Source: an uncultured Desulfobacterales bacterium (GTDB lineage Bacteria; Desulfobacterota; Desulfobulbia; Desulfobulbales; Desulfocapsaceae). From it: DNA of 64,000 nt. This document shows, piece after piece, positions 63,996 through 64,000 of the stretch. The stretch covers positions 124,001-188,000 of the forward strand of contig CALGIJ010000021.1 of assembly GCA_937915545.1 (NCBI GenBank), in the 5' to 3' direction. Numbering within the stretch: position 1 is the first letter of the stretch; each line of letters starts with the position of its first letter. A program made the translations under genes and the position numbers. The notes beneath the pieces are model-generated. The model was not told the DNA's origin and searched no databases. It saw only the letters and a list, made by a program, of their open reading frames with translations.

Positions 63996-64000
63996 CCCGA

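Overview
The window is a GC-rich, densely coded chromosomal segment. Its gene content points to an anaerobic or microaerophilic Gram-negative bacterium, most likely in the Desulfobacterota (a Desulfuromonadales- or Desulfobulbales-like lineage). The grounds are many large PAS/Cache hybrid kinases, sigma-54-type promoters, a cytoplasmic NAD(P)H-linked molybdopterin/iron-sulfur cluster, a sulfide:quinone-oxidoreductase-like protein, a PEP-CTERM protein and the carboxyspermidine route to polyamines. I see no transposase, integrase, CRISPR array, prophage or rRNA. The only RNA gene recognised is tRNA-Ala(CGC).

Layout. 1-4.4 kb: start of a TonB-dependent receptor, a ZIP transporter, a TauE/SafE exporter and FtsH. 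4.5-8.7 kb: a five-PAS hybrid kinase. 8.9-16.1 kb: a rubrerythrin-like protein, then a probable operon for a soluble molybdoenzyme (ferredoxin subunit, GltD-like flavoprotein, small protein, CBS-like protein, NuoG-like ferredoxin, molybdopterin catalytic subunit). Both transcription units are preceded by -24/-12 motifs. 16.4-18.3 kb: LOG protein, tRNA-Ala, EamA transporter. 18.4-27.3 kb: a four-gene signalling operon, two MFS transporters and an NtrC-type activator. 27.5-31.6 kb: a 1340-residue single-pass protein with a transglutaminase-like Cys/His/Asp arrangement. 32-39 kb: a SET protein coupled to an atypical PLP decarboxylase, facing a complete arginine-to-spermidine operon. 39.3-54.4 kb: a second hybrid kinase, an MscS channel, an orphan binding protein, and assorted single genes including a PEP-CTERM protein, glycerate kinase and a diguanylate cyclase. 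54.7-57.7 kb: a hydantoinase-like protein followed by an HDAC-family deacetylase. 57.7-61.3 kb: response regulator, hybrid kinase with HPt domain, orphan CooC-like ATPase. 61.7-64.0 kb: a DUF1641 protein with internal repeats, and the SQR-like flavoprotein.

The most notable item is at the right edge. The SQR-like reading frame is interrupted by one in-frame TGA at the position where I recall relatives having a redox cysteine. The rest of the family's C-terminus follows in the same frame, and a small hairpin of bacterial SECIS geometry lies just downstream. A selenocysteine-containing SQR-like enzyme is the reading I favour; a nonsense mutation is the alternative.

How the genes may work together. 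SpeA, SpeB, carboxyspermidine dehydrogenase and NspC form a full polyamine route. The molybdoenzyme cluster looks like a cytoplasmic NAD(P)H-coupled redox system. DUF1641 with SQR suggests sulfide or polysulfide oxidation at the membrane. The recurring sigma-54 motifs and the NtrC-type regulator suggest that several of these functions are under sigma-54 control. All identifications rest on sequence motifs read by eye; no database search was run.
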